Positions 26,432-35,515 of a stretch of 64,000 nt of DNA are shown here, piece after piece; the stretch's first letter is position 1, and every line of letters begins with the position of its first letter. The DNA lies in NCBI GenBank assembly GCA_964353875.1, contig CAYGXU010000001.1, positions 1-64,000 on the forward strand. Reading direction: 5' to 3'. The notes under the pieces are model-generated. The model was not told the origin of the DNA. It did not search any database and worked only from the letters and a program-made list of their open reading frames with translations. Source of the stretch: MGNI01 sp964353875. Its GTDB lineage: Bacteria; Chloroflexota; Anaerolineae; Anaerolineales; E44-bin32. The translations under genes and the position numbers were made by a program.

Positions 26432-27520
26432 TCATGCACTACCCGTGATAAAGGCTTCCAGCATCTCGCGTGCTTTATCATCCGTATATTGAACAGGCGG
26501 GGTTTTCATGAAATATGCCGATGGTCCATGCAACGATCCCGATATCCCCCGATCCAAGGCTAATTTGGCGCAGCGGATCGCATCAATGACAACACCCGCG
26601 GAGTTGGGCGAATCCCATACTTCGAGTTTCAATTCGAGATTGAGGGGAACATCCCCGAAAGCACGACCCTCCATGCGAATATGACACCACTTTCGATCGG
26701 TCAGCCAGGGAACATAATCGCTTGGTCCGACATGGATGTTCTTTTCACCCAGCTCGTAAGGCAATTGGCTGCTGACCGCTCCAGTCTTGGAAATCTTCTT
26801 CGACTCGAGACGCTCACGTTCGAGCATATTATAGAAATCCATATTACCACCGAAATTAAGCTGATAAGTTCGATCTAGATGGATCCCCCGATCAAGGAAG
26901 AGATTGGTGAGGACACGATGGGTGATGGTTGCGCCCACCTGGCTCTTGATGTCATCGCCAATCAAGGGCAGACCTGCTGCCTTGAAACGGCGTTCCCAGT
27001 ACTCCTGGCTGGCAATGAATACAGGGATGCAATTGATGAAAGCGCACCCCGCTTCCAAAACCTGTTCCACATACCATTTGGTGGCCATCTCAGAACCGAC
27101 GGGAAGGTAACTCACAACAACATCTGTCTTCGTATCTTTGAGAATGGCAACGATATCATCCGTTGGGCCGGGGGCTTTCTCCACGACCTTTTTCAAGTAC
27201 TTTCCCAAACCATCATGAGTCATTCCCCGACTCACAAGAACATTTAATTCAGGCACATCTGCGTACTTGATGGTGTTATTGGGATGCGCCCAAATCGCCT
27301 TGCTCAAATCCAGGCCGACCTTGGTGGAGACAACATCAAACGCAGCAGTAAATTCGATGTCGCCCACATGGTAGCCACCTAGCTTGGCATGCATCAAGCC
27401 AGGCACTTGTGAATCTTCGGGAGTGTCTCTGTAAAACTCGACTCCTTGCACCAGGGAACAAGCACAATTGCCCACCCCAATGATGGCGACTCTCACTTTT
27501 CGATGTTGGTTATTATCCAT
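26432..27520 (-). CDS. ino1: inositol-3-phosphate synthase
   Basis: 362 residues, typical for the short prokaryotic form. The NAD-binding start is VRVAIIGVGNCACSLVQG. Other family blocks are SYLPVGSE, FINCIPVFIAS, IGDDIKSQVGAT (the most diagnostic), NFGGNMDFYNM and DSPNSAGVVIDAIRCAKLA. It converts glucose-6-phosphate to myo-inositol-3-phosphate, used for phosphatidylinositol-type lipids or compatible solutes. A strong AAGGAGG lies nine bases before ATG 27520. The upstream spacer holds palindromic element B and gyrB lies upstream in the same direction. It has its own terminator. Confidence 0.96.
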   Translation of the reverse strand: MDNNQHRKVRVAIIGVGNCACSLVQGVEFYRDTPEDSQVPGLMHAKLGGYHVGDIEFTAAFDVVSTKVGLDLSKAIWAHPNNTIKYADVPELNVLVSRGMTHDGLGKYLKKVVEKAPGPTDDIVAILKDTKTDVVVSYLPVGSEMATKWYVEQVLEAGCAFINCIPVFIASQEYWERRFKAAGLPLIGDDIKSQVGATITHRVLTNLFLDRGIHLDRTYQLNFGGNMDFYNMLERERLESKKISKTGAVSSQLPYELGEKNIHVGPSDYVPWLTDRKWCHIRMEGRAFGDVPLNLELKLEVWDSPNSAGVVIDAIRCAKLALDRGISGSLHGPSAYFMKTPPVQYTDDKAREMLEAFITGSA

Positions 27521-27591
27521 CAGGAAATTCCTCCTTAAGCTTTATTGATGGGTATTTGCTCAGCCAAATCGTCTTTCGTCACAATTCGCCC

Positions 27592-27723
27592 TTGACCCCC
27601 CTCTGTCCCCCCATTTGCGCCATTCAAGGCACTCCCAAAATGGCTTTCACCGGCGCAAATGGGGGGATGAACGGGGGGTGAGAGCGGGCAAATCACGCAG
27701 CGTTTGGCATTGCTCCGTGATAC
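27592..27723 (+). repeat. palindromic dispersed element, copy B
   Basis: Perfect 15-bp inverted repeat CCCCCCATTTGCGCC (27607-27621) and GGCGCAAATGGGGGG (27652-27666) with a 30-base loop, flanked by a second pair of C-tract and G-tract arms and by a tail containing GCAAATCAC. It matches copy A (2690-2831, opposite strand). It lies between gyrB and ino1 within the otherwise featureless 302-bp spacer 27521-27822. It could also end or attenuate gyrB transcription. Confidence 0.8.
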
Positions 27724-27822
27724 AAAGGAGATCATAGAAACTGGCCTGAGCAAATACATTGATAGGATGATCCGCGCCAATCGCCCTTAGGACGACAAAA
27801 TCGCTCTCTTTCTTGAAGGGTC

Positions 27823-29748
27823 TTACACATCCAAATTACGTACTTCACGAGCGTGAGTCTGGATGAATCGTTTACGGGGAGGTACTTTGGCGCCCATAAG
27901 CATATCAAAAGTTCGATCCGCTGCAGTAGCATCCTCGATCGTCACTTGAAGCAAGGTCCTATTCCCGGGGTCCATGGTGGTGTCCCACAGCTGCTGCGGG
28001 TTCATCTCACCCAGACCTTTATAGCGCTGCAGATCAGCTTTGCCCGTACTAATCTTCAAGTCTTTAAGGATCCGATCCAGCCCGGCTTCCGTGTAAGCAT
28101 AATGGATTTGTTTTTTATAACCGATCCGATACAACGGCGGTTGGGCGACAAACAGGTGCCCTTCTTCAATTAATTCGGACATGTAGCGGAAGAAGAATGT
28201 CAACAACAACGTCCGTATGTGACTCCCATCGACATCCGCATCGGTCATGATGATGACACGGCCATAGCGTAATCCGCCCAAATCGAAATTGTCCCCGATT
28301 CCGGTTCCAAGCGCTGAAATGAGCGCCTTGACCTCATTGTTGGAGAGGATCTTATCCAACCGAGCTCGTTCGGTATTGAGGATTTTCCCGCGCAAGGGCA
28401 GGATGGCCTGGAAATGTCGATCACGCCCCTGTTTCGCCGATCCCCCAGCCGAATCGCCCTCCACGATGTAAATTTCACATTTGTTTGGATCGCGCTCGGA
28501 GCAATCCGCCAATTTACCTGGCAACGTCAGGCTTTCCAGGGCGCTCTTGCGAATGACGAGATCACGCGCTTTACGTGCAGCATCCCGGGCTCTGGCTGAT
28601 GTGAGACATTTCTGTACGATCGCCTTTGCTGCCTGAGGGTTCTCCTCGAGGAACTCATTAAAGGCATCCCCGAGCACCTGTTGTACTTGCGTCTGTACCT
28701 CGGCATTCATTAATTTGACTTTGGTTTGGCTCTCAAATTGCGGGTCGCGATGTTTTATGGCGACAATGGCTGTTAATCCTTCGCGGGTATCATCACCAGA
28801 GAAGTTCGGATCAGAATCCTTGAGGTAACCATTCTTACGGGCATAATCATTGATTGTGCGGGTGATGGCAGCCCTCATGCCTGTGAGGTGCGTTCCACCA
28901 TCCATGGTGTTGATCGTATTTGCAAATGAATAGACCGATTCTGCGTAAGCATCGGTAAACTGTAATGCAACCTCAATCCCGGTTCCATTAACCTCGGTTT
29001 CTACATGAACGACAGGGTGGAGCACATCGCGGTTGCGATTGAGATATCGGACAAATGAAACGATCCCGCCTTCGAAATAGAAAGTCATCTCCCGGTCTTC
29101 GCGTTCGTCCACCAGGTGAATATTCACATCGCGCGTCACAAAAGCCATCTCACGAAAGCGCTGGATCAGGGTTTCGAAACGATAATCCATTTCTTCTTTA
29201 AAGATCTGGCGATCAAATAAGTAGGTTGTTTTTGTGCCTGTCTGACCTTTAACTGCTTTGCCAACCTCTTGTACAGACGCTACCGGAGCGCCCCGCTCGT
29301 AGCGTTGGAAATAGTTTTTTCCATCCCTCTTGACTTCAACCTCGCACCATTCTGAGAGGGCATTCACTGCCGATACACCCACACCATGCAAGCCGCCCGA
29401 TACCTTATAGCCATCGCCCCCGAACTTCGCACCAGCGTGTAAAGTTGTCATTACGATCTCTAACGCTGATTTTCCCTTTTCAGGATGGATATCCACCGGT
29501 ATCCCGCGCCCATCATCCTCCACAGTCACACTACTATCCGTGTGGATGGTAATCTCGATGTTCTTGCAGGCTCCGGCCAGGGCTTCATCTATCGAATTGT
29601 CCACTACCTCATACACCAAATGGTGTAATCCTTTAATATCTGTGCCGCCTACATACATGCCAGGTCTTCGACGCACAGCTTCCAGACCCTCCAGAACCTG
29701 GATATCTTTTGCTGCATAACTACTAACCGATGTTCGCTTTTCTGCCAC
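27823..29748 (-). CDS. gyrB: DNA gyrase subunit B
   Basis: 641 residues from the GTG at 29748, which has GAGGAG seven bases upstream; a GTG at 29763 is less well placed. GHKL ATPase motifs are EVVDNSIDEA, DDGRGIPVD and GGLHGVGVSAVNALS. The TOPRIM part has VEGDSAGGSAKQGRD, SNNEVKALISALG and MTDADVDGSHIRTLLLTFF. The C-terminus is the standard YKGLGEMNPQQLWDTTMDP. With GyrA it supercoils DNA using ATP; the same architecture occurs in ParE, but the QGRDRHFQAILPLRGKILN style and near-origin setting favour GyrB. It follows a membrane-protein gene in the same direction. Confidence 0.94.
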   Translation of the reverse strand: MAEKRTSVSSYAAKDIQVLEGLEAVRRRPGMYVGGTDIKGLHHLVYEVVDNSIDEALAGACKNIEITIHTDSSVTVEDDGRGIPVDIHPEKGKSALEIVMTTLHAGAKFGGDGYKVSGGLHGVGVSAVNALSEWCEVEVKRDGKNYFQRYERGAPVASVQEVGKAVKGQTGTKTTYLFDRQIFKEEMDYRFETLIQRFREMAFVTRDVNIHLVDEREDREMTFYFEGGIVSFVRYLNRNRDVLHPVVHVETEVNGTGIEVALQFTDAYAESVYSFANTINTMDGGTHLTGMRAAITRTINDYARKNGYLKDSDPNFSGDDTREGLTAIVAIKHRDPQFESQTKVKLMNAEVQTQVQQVLGDAFNEFLEENPQAAKAIVQKCLTSARARDAARKARDLVIRKSALESLTLPGKLADCSERDPNKCEIYIVEGDSAGGSAKQGRDRHFQAILPLRGKILNTERARLDKILSNNEVKALISALGTGIGDNFDLGGLRYGRVIIMTDADVDGSHIRTLLLTFFFRYMSELIEEGHLFVAQPPLYRIGYKKQIHYAYTEAGLDRILKDLKISTGKADLQRYKGLGEMNPQQLWDTTMDPGNRTLLQVTIEDATAADRTFDMLMGAKVPPRKRFIQTHAREVRNLDV

Positions 29749-29808
29749 TACGTTACTCCTCACTTCTCACTAAATTAATATTATCCCATAACATCGGATG
29801 AACTACGT

Positions 29809-30831
29809 TTAGATCAAACGATTTGGCTTCTCACTTTCCCGAGATTGTTGTGAGTTAAATCGTTGTAAGGAGAATAACCACTCCCGTCTGCCTTGATAGA
29901 AAACGTAACTTCCAGCCAATAACGTTGCGCTCACAAAGGCATGCCCAGCAATTGCTAGAATGAGATACCACGAATGTTCATCTGGAAGTTGCCAGACCTG
30001 ATTGGTAAGCCAGGTGATTAAAAAAGCCAGCCCTAGATATCCCATGGCAGGGATTAAATTCCACCGCACCAGGGTGGCGCTCTCCAACATCGCTCGAAAG
30101 ATCCCCAATCGATAACGCACAATCCCATGAGGGGTAAAAAAGAGGTAAACGAGTAACCAGAAGGCGAAGGTGAAGCCCAGGAAGGCAACAATTAATCCTA
30201 AAACAGGCATAAACAATGCCATAACAGAAGCGATCAAAGCAATTCCTAGTCCGAAGATGAGAGAGGAGACATAGAACATTCCCGCCAATAACGCCATTCG
30301 CGCCCATGCTTTCCACCCATTCGCTAACTCTTCCCGTGGAGCGACTTGCTGCGCAATCCACAAGTGAAATTGAGTTCCAAATCCCTGCCCAAGGATAATC
30401 AGGCCTAACCATACGAGAAGGATGATTGCAGGACTAAAGAGGCGCATCGGTTCTATCTGTCCAAAGGGTGTCTCCGCTGGCATTCGAGTAGACATGAGAC
30501 TCGATACTCCCGCTGGCAGACTGCTTAGGATGGTAAATAGATTTAACCGTTCTCCAAATTCGAGGAATGAATCTCGAATAAGCTGAACCTGTTCAACCAA
30601 TGTCTTATCTGCTCCTGTTGGGATGATTAAATATGAGCTTATACGTTGGATGAAAACAGGGATGGTGAGGCGAGGACCTAACCAAAGGAACAAATCCAAA
30701 ATAAGCGGCGGCAAAATTAATATCGGGCGGGCAGCGATCCGATCGAACCCGGCTGATAAAGATCGAAATACGCCAACTGGACGCACGGGGGGAGAGGACG
30801 CAGGTTCTTTCACAAGGTTTAATTCTACCAT
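29809..30831 (-). CDS. polytopic membrane protein of unknown function
   Basis: 340 residues from the ATG at 30831; no good ribosome site was found, and a TTG at 30864 would add 11 residues. About six or seven hydrophobic helices are visible, with a loop rich in charged residues around 75-110 and a polar Ser/Gln/Arg tail. No catalytic or transporter motif was recognised. The layout (buried Pro-rich helices, FTPHGIVRY segment before a helix) resembles uncharacterised multi-pass proteins of the DUF7847/DUF4013-like kind, but I cannot place it. It is 60 bp upstream of gyrB and probably cotranscribed with it. Confidence 0.75.
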   Translation of the reverse strand: MVELNLVKEPASSPPVRPVGVFRSLSAGFDRIAARPILILPPLILDLFLWLGPRLTIPVFIQRISSYLIIPTGADKTLVEQVQLIRDSFLEFGERLNLFTILSSLPAGVSSLMSTRMPAETPFGQIEPMRLFSPAIILLVWLGLIILGQGFGTQFHLWIAQQVAPREELANGWKAWARMALLAGMFYVSSLIFGLGIALIASVMALFMPVLGLIVAFLGFTFAFWLLVYLFFTPHGIVRYRLGIFRAMLESATLVRWNLIPAMGYLGLAFLITWLTNQVWQLPDEHSWYLILAIAGHAFVSATLLAGSYVFYQGRREWLFSLQRFNSQQSRESEKPNRLI

Positions 30832-31344
30832 AGGGGTTGTTTTTCGACCTTCATCCCAGGTCAAAAAGGGGTTATCATTCCAAGCAATTAGCCAACATGG
30901 TTCTCCATAATTCGGTCATGAATATACTCAGACGAGGAAAAGGTACTCATGAACATCTTTAACTCTGCTAATTTTCTCTAATGCTCAAAAAAATGTCCTA
31001 ACTGGGCATCGACCTAGCTAACAGGTTCAAGCCGCCTACGCAAAGAATTTATAATTTTCTCGAAAAGCCCATCCGTGATTGATTGTGGTTCTGCAAGACT
31101 ACTCTGAGCGGGTCAAAAATTCCGGTTAAAATGCATTTGACCCTTGCATTGTCCTTCATTAAAATTCATCTCATCAGAAGAGACTCGTTTATCCATCGGA
31201 AGGTCTTGTTCTCCGGGCTAGGAATGTTGGAACTCTTGCGCCGCAACTTACCTGCAATTCTCTTCAACCTGAGCCTCTTCGATGGTTAATCTGCGAATAG
31301 AAGAAATGATCCGGAATTGGGCTCTTCAGGGAAAAGGAAAATAG
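30832..31344. other. 513-bp divergent intergenic region before murA
   Basis: No coding frame of quality. It holds the promoter candidate listed at 31137-31165 and another TATAAT at 31050-31055 with a poor -35. AT-rich stretches flank both. Nothing else recognised. Confidence 0.45.
31137..31165 (+). promoter_or_regulatory. candidate sigma-70-type promoter upstream of murA
   Basis: TTGACC (31137-31142), a 17-base spacer, then TAAAAT (31160-31165). It lies about 180 bp before the murA ATG, which would leave a long leader. Confidence 0.4.
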
Positions 31345-32631
31345 ATGAGAACACTAATTATCGAAGGAGGTCATCCCCTCCAAGGTGTCATCACTCCCTC
31401 AGGGAATAAGAATGCTGCTCTTCCGATGTTGACGGCATGCCTCCTCACCAATGAACCCATACTTCTTCACAATCTGCCTGATATCGGTGATGTCCGTACC
31501 ATGCGGGAATTGTTACAGAGTCTTGGCGTTGAAATTGAGATCTTAGACCCCCATCATTGGAGATTAACTGCCCAAAAAGTGCGTAATGCGGATTTGAATC
31601 CCGAACTTTGCAGGATGATCCGTGCATCCATCTTACTTGCCGGTCCAATGCTCGGTCGTGTCGGAGAAATAGAACTTCCGCCCCCTGGAGGAGATGTCAT
31701 TGGACGACGCCGGGTGGATACTCACTTTCTCGCTCTTGAGGCTTTCGGGGTCGAAGTTATATACAGCGAGCGCGAGTTCAAACTACGCGCCCCTCACGGA
31801 CTTCATGGCGCCAATATCATCCTGGATGAAGCAAGTGTCACCGCAACCGAAAATGCCATTATGGCAGCAGTGACTGCTAAGGGACATTCGATTATTCGCA
31901 ATGCCGCTTCCGAACCTCATGTTCAGGAACTATGCCACTTTCTAAACCGCTTAGGAGCGAAAATTGAGAACATCGGTTCAAATACACTCCATATTGGAGG
32001 CGTCGAGAGTCTTCAAGGGGGCGAGTTCACCATTGGTCCGGATTATTTGGAGGTCGTTAGTTTTATCGGCGCGGCTGCAGTCACAGGAGGGTCGATCCAG
32101 ATTCGCAATGCAGCCCCGGAATACCTGGATATGATCCGCCTTGTTTTTGGGCGATTAGGGGTTGTTTGGGAGATAAAGGATGGTGATTTGTTCATACCTC
32201 CTAACCAGCTAATGGAGATTGTCCCCGATTTTGGCGGTGCGATACCCCAAATCAATGTCATGCCTTGGCCTGCATTCCCCACAGATCTCATGAGCATCGC
32301 CATCGTAATCGCCACTCAGTCGAAAGGCACGGTGCTCTTCCATGATTGGATGTATCCCAGCCGGATGTTCTTCACCGATAAGCTTGTTGGCATGGGCGCT
32401 CGCATTACTCTTTGCGATCCACATCGCTGTATCGTTCTTGGTCCCAATCGCCTTTTGGGTGAGACACTCGACAGCCCGGATATTCGCGCCGGGATGGCAA
32501 TGGTGCTGGCGGCTTTGGCTGCGGAAGGCACTTCCCAAATCCGTAATATCGGCCAAATTGAACGTGGATACGAGCAGATCGACGAGAAACTACGCCAAGT
32601 AGGCGCACATGTCACCCGCCTGGAAACTTAG
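31345..32631 (+). CDS. murA: UDP-N-acetylglucosamine 1-carboxyvinyltransferase with Asp in place of the active-site Cys
   Basis: 428 residues. The EPSP-synthase-like fold is clear: PSGNKNAALPML with catalytic Lys22, SVTATENAIMAA, FPTDLMSIA with the catalytic Asp, and IRAGMAMVLAALAAEG. It transfers enolpyruvate from PEP to UDP-GlcNAc, the first committed step of peptidoglycan synthesis. The mobile-loop segment reads PGGDVIGRR, with Asp117 (codon GAT at 31693-31695) where most MurA proteins have the Cys attacked by fosfomycin (PGGCAIG). The Asp variant stays active and is known from naturally fosfomycin-resistant bacteria. It could be one of two MurA copies in the genome. Cytoplasmic. Confidence 0.95.
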   Translation: MRTLIIEGGHPLQGVITPSGNKNAALPMLTACLLTNEPILLHNLPDIGDVRTMRELLQSLGVEIEILDPHHWRLTAQKVRNADLNPELCRMIRASILLAGPMLGRVGEIELPPPGGDVIGRRRVDTHFLALEAFGVEVIYSEREFKLRAPHGLHGANIILDEASVTATENAIMAAVTAKGHSIIRNAASEPHVQELCHFLNRLGAKIENIGSNTLHIGGVESLQGGEFTIGPDYLEVVSFIGAAAVTGGSIQIRNAAPEYLDMIRLVFGRLGVVWEIKDGDLFIPPNQLMEIVPDFGGAIPQINVMPWPAFPTDLMSIAIVIATQSKGTVLFHDWMYPSRMFFTDKLVGMGARITLCDPHRCIVLGPNRLLGETLDSPDIRAGMAMVLAALAAEGTSQIRNIGQIERGYEQIDEKLRQVGAHVTRLET

Positions 32632-33031
32632 TCCCGCGAAGATAAATTTAAAGGCTGAATAAAACTAAAGTATTTTTATCCCCCTACCCCCTCTACTAAC
32701 ATGAGCCGGATTCATCTGCCCGCGTGACGATCTTTTCGTATGATTCCCGCTTGATATGATGTCGACTTCTTCCATACCTGTTATCGAGCCACAACCGGAA
32801 TCCTGATCCCTCTTCTCGATCGATGCCGGTCTCTATTATCAGCTATTCATGGCAACCGCTGTTTTCCCTCTCCGCATGAGAGGGAAATCCCGGATCGCAT
32901 TCTTTTTTGGACAACTCCTACTCGATGAGAATAGATGATCGCTCGCTCTCAGAAATAGGGATATCGAGTGAAAACCTGAGCTAGACGATAGTTATTTATT
33001 GTGAGTATGAAAATATATACCGTTTCTTCGA
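32632..33031. other. 400-bp convergent intergenic region
   Basis: Between the murA stop and the stop of the minus-strand membrane-protein gene. One strong hairpin (32863-32887) is listed separately. No ORF or RNA family recognised. Confidence 0.45.
32863..32887. terminator. strong hairpin between convergent genes
   Basis: TTTCCCTCTC (32863-32872) pairs perfectly with GAGAGGGAAA (32878-32887) around a 5-base loop. T-rich and A-rich ends allow use on either strand, but it is 230 bases past murA and 145 past the membrane-protein gene. Confidence 0.45.
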
Positions 33032-34195
33032 CTAGCGTGACTTCTTTTTCCCCTTTGATTCAAATCCATGCGAAATACGCTCCACAAGATCGTACACGAT
33101 ATTCTGTTTGAACCCGGCGAGCCAGCCCAATAAATAGAGTAACCAAACGAATGTGGAGCCATTCCCAGCGCTGGGAAAAACCCCGAGGATCGATGCGCGT
33201 ACGAATAGGAATAATAACGCCCCCAACACAAATCCCATCCAGGGATTTACGACATACCAGATCGCCCATTGGCGATCCAGAGAACGGTCCAGAGCTCGAT
33301 GGGTCCAGATGCCAATCAGCGCGCTGGTTACACCCCCTAACCCACCCCAGATCAGAGTATTCAACATTGAGAGAAGATTGTTGAGGCTTCCCGTTGTCCG
33401 ATCCGGGACAATATCCCAACCCATCCTATTGAAAAGGATCGGCAGGAGAATTAGGCCTGCAATCATGATCATCCCCATCACCAGTTCGTAAACAAGCAGA
33501 CGTGTTGGCAAGGACTTGGACCAGCGCTGTATCCTAATCTGCAAGCGAATGCGATCCTCTATCTCTCCTAATGCCCGTTCCGCTTCTTCGAACTGATCTC
33601 GGTGGGCGAAAGACTGACCGCGGATGGAATCAATACGTCTTAGCAATAGTCGTCTGAGGTGAAGGTTCTCAACTTCCTCATTCAGACGGCTATCAAGTTG
33701 ATCCACTCTCTCATGGAGACGTCGCACACGCAGATCCGAAACCAAAATGCGTTCACCTGCCTTCTCTTCACTTATATTCTTTTGTGGCTGTTTTTTATAT
33801 TCACGAATGCGATGCGCGCTCCGACCAATGCCCTCAGGAGATGGGGATCTATCGACTTCCGAATTGGAATAGGAGGGGGTTTTCATTTCCACCTCCGTAG
33901 GTGGGACCCCTTCATCCAATAAATCCTCCTCAATGAGAGGACCGACAGCCCTCATCCCACCATCCTGTGGAGGGCCAATTGTAGCTTCGGAAGTTTCAAA
34001 ATCATTCTTTAGAAGAGGCGCGTACGGATCTGCTTGCGCCCGAACTCGTTCCAATCCTTCCGGAGAGACTGAGGCGCTCTCATCGCGGGGTGTCTTGGGA
34101 GTCTCACTCTCGGGTTGAAGGAAAGGATCCCCTCGTTCTGGCAGGAGTTCTTCTCGTCCGCGACCTTCAATGGACCCCTCATTAGGTTCCCCCAC
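33032..34195 (-). CDS. membrane protein with disordered acidic N-terminus and coiled coil, partner of a ParA-like ATPase
   Basis: 387 residues. Residues 1-140 are polar, Pro/Glu/Ser-rich and probably unstructured. About 145-225 is Leu/Arg/Glu-rich helix likely to form a coiled coil (RLHERVDQLDSRLNEEVENL). Four hydrophobic helices follow (about 232-254, 277-300, 318-338, 350-368), ending in a basic tail GKKKSR. The GTG at 34195 lies inside the last codons of the ParA-like gene (14-bp overlap) and has GGAGG six bases upstream. Not recognised as a known family. The tight overlap suggests the ATPase and this membrane protein work together, for instance in positioning at the membrane. Confidence 0.8.
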   Translation of the reverse strand: MGEPNEGSIEGRGREELLPERGDPFLQPESETPKTPRDESASVSPEGLERVRAQADPYAPLLKNDFETSEATIGPPQDGGMRAVGPLIEEDLLDEGVPPTEVEMKTPSYSNSEVDRSPSPEGIGRSAHRIREYKKQPQKNISEEKAGERILVSDLRVRRLHERVDQLDSRLNEEVENLHLRRLLLRRIDSIRGQSFAHRDQFEEAERALGEIEDRIRLQIRIQRWSKSLPTRLLVYELVMGMIMIAGLILLPILFNRMGWDIVPDRTTGSLNNLLSMLNTLIWGGLGGVTSALIGIWTHRALDRSLDRQWAIWYVVNPWMGFVLGALLFLFVRASILGVFPSAGNGSTFVWLLYLLGWLAGFKQNIVYDLVERISHGFESKGKKKSR

Positions 34196-34946
34196 GGCAT
34201 ACCTCCTCTGCCAATTGTCGATAGTCCTTCGCTCCCTGACTTTCCGGTTTGAAATGAATGACAGACTTCCTGGCTGCAGGAGCCATCGTCAATGCTTCAT
34301 CCGCATGGATAAGAGTTTCAAACACTCGCTTGCCGAAAACGGAACGTAATTCGCGCACGACTTCCTTGGAATGCTCCGAATCGGGCTGGAATAAGGTGGG
34401 CAGCAATCCCAACAATTTTAAACCCTTATGTAAGCGATCATGGATCAGCCATACGGTCTCAAGCAAGGCTCGAACGCCACGCATCGCTAGATAATGACAT
34501 TGGACTGGAATGAGCAATTCATCGGCAGCTACCAGGGCATTGGTGGTGATTAGGCCAAGGTTGGGTGGTGTGTCGATCAGGACAAAGTCCATTTGATCCC
34601 GGCAATTGGTAAGTTTTTTCTGTAGGCGGATGTTGCGGTCTGGTGCAGAAGTAAGCGTATACTCTAAAGCGGCCAAATCAACGCCGGCCGGAGCGAGCCA
34701 AAGGCGATCTTCAAGAGTTCGCACAATTTCTCCCAATTCGATCTCATCCTTCATCAGCAGCGAATAAGTTGTAGGACTGAGATGATAGGGATCGAGACCA
34801 GACCAGGCTGTCAAAGCCGCTTGTGGATCAAAATCAACCAGGAGTACACGCTGGCCGCGTTCTACCAACGCAGCCCCTAGATTGGCTACAGTGGTGGTCT
34901 TGCCGACACCGCCTTTTTGGTTCGCAACAACGACTATCCTTGCCAC
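34182..34946 (-). CDS. ParA/Soj-family ATPase (orphan, without adjacent ParB)
   Basis: 254 residues. The deviant Walker A is KGGVGKTT at 11-18, the Walker A' region LLVDFDPQAALTAW, and Walker B LIDTPPNLGL. Such ATPases form ATP-dependent dimers on DNA or membrane and position cargo such as chromosomes, plasmids or protein clusters. It has no ParB gene beside it; instead its last codons overlap a coiled-coil membrane protein gene. A second ParA with ParB lies at 39768. It begins 315 bp from rpmH, transcribed away from it. It could be a cargo-positioning ATPase rather than the chromosome segregation one. Confidence 0.9.
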   Translation of the reverse strand: MARIVVVANQKGGVGKTTTVANLGAALVERGQRVLLVDFDPQAALTAWSGLDPYHLSPTTYSLLMKDEIELGEIVRTLEDRLWLAPAGVDLAALEYTLTSAPDRNIRLQKKLTNCRDQMDFVLIDTPPNLGLITTNALVAADELLIPVQCHYLAMRGVRALLETVWLIHDRLHKGLKLLGLLPTLFQPDSEHSKEVVRELRSVFGKRVFETLIHADEALTMAPAARKSVIHFKPESQGAKDYRQLAEEVCRGGT

Positions 34947-35260
34947 TTAGACGAGTATAGCCTAGGCTGAAAGATGACACAATATCCCCCTGGGCAATTT
35001 TGAAAAGAAGCTTTTACCCTCACCCTTTTTTTTATTCAATTGTCTTATCGGGGTCTAATCCATTTAGGTGGCATAAACCCTTTAACGTTGTTGCAGGGGA
35101 GGTTGAGTCGCCCCACGCCACCCTTGATCCTACGGCGGGAACATAAGATGCAACAATTTATGGAAGGCACCCTGTCCCATCATTAAGATTGACCAGCATA
35201 CTCCGCTACGGTATAATCCCTCGGCAATTTAGATTGATTAGGAAGAGACTGGTAAGAAGC
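34947..35260. other. divergent intergenic region between the ParA-like gene and rpmH
   Basis: 314 bp. It holds the rpmH promoter at 35189-35217 and AT-rich stretches around 35020. In many genomes this position near rpmH is close to oriC, so I looked for TTATCCACA-type DnaA boxes and found none. Confidence 0.5.
35189..35217 (+). promoter_or_regulatory. sigma-70-type promoter of the rpmH-rnpA-yidD operon
   Basis: TTGACC (35189-35194), 17-base spacer, TATAAT (35212-35217): five of six and six of six consensus positions at optimal spacing, 43 bases before the rpmH ATG. This is the best promoter in the window. Confidence 0.85.
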
Positions 35261-35437
35261 ATGCCCAAAAGAACCTATCAGCCGAAAGTTCGTCGTCGTG
35301 TCCGTGTCCATGGTTTTCGCACTCGGATGAAAACGCGTGGCGGTCAGATGGTGATTAAACGCCGCCGTCAGAAAGGACGTTTCCGGCTGAGTGTACGCAT
35401 GAATGATCATGTAAAAAAGACCAACTGGAAGGCGTAG
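35261..35437 (+). CDS. rpmH: 50S ribosomal protein L34
   Basis: 58 residues from the ATG at 35261; a frame from 35189 starts inside the promoter and is not real. MPKRTYQPK, RVHGFRTRMKT and the Arg/Lys-rich RRRQKGRFRLSV are diagnostic. It is slightly longer than the usual 44-50 residues, with an extra C-terminal NDHVKKTNWKA tail. Component of the large ribosomal subunit. First gene of the conserved rpmH-rnpA-yidD-yidC-jag block usually found beside the chromosome origin. Confidence 0.97.
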   Translation: MPKRTYQPKVRRRVRVHGFRTRMKTRGGQMVIKRRRQKGRFRLSVRMNDHVKKTNWKA

Positions 35438-35515
35438 AACGGACGAGCTGAAGGATGGAAAGTCCCTCCCTCAATCCGGAAGACTAGACGGGGATAGGGA
35501 CAACGATACGGTTGG

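Noticed and set aside
31083..31289. 68-residue ORF upstream of murA
   Set aside because: It overlaps the promoter candidate, has no ribosome site and no recognisable features.
34947..35260. Chromosome origin (oriC)
   Set aside because: Gene order suggests proximity, but no DnaA-box cluster was seen and dnaA is not in the window.
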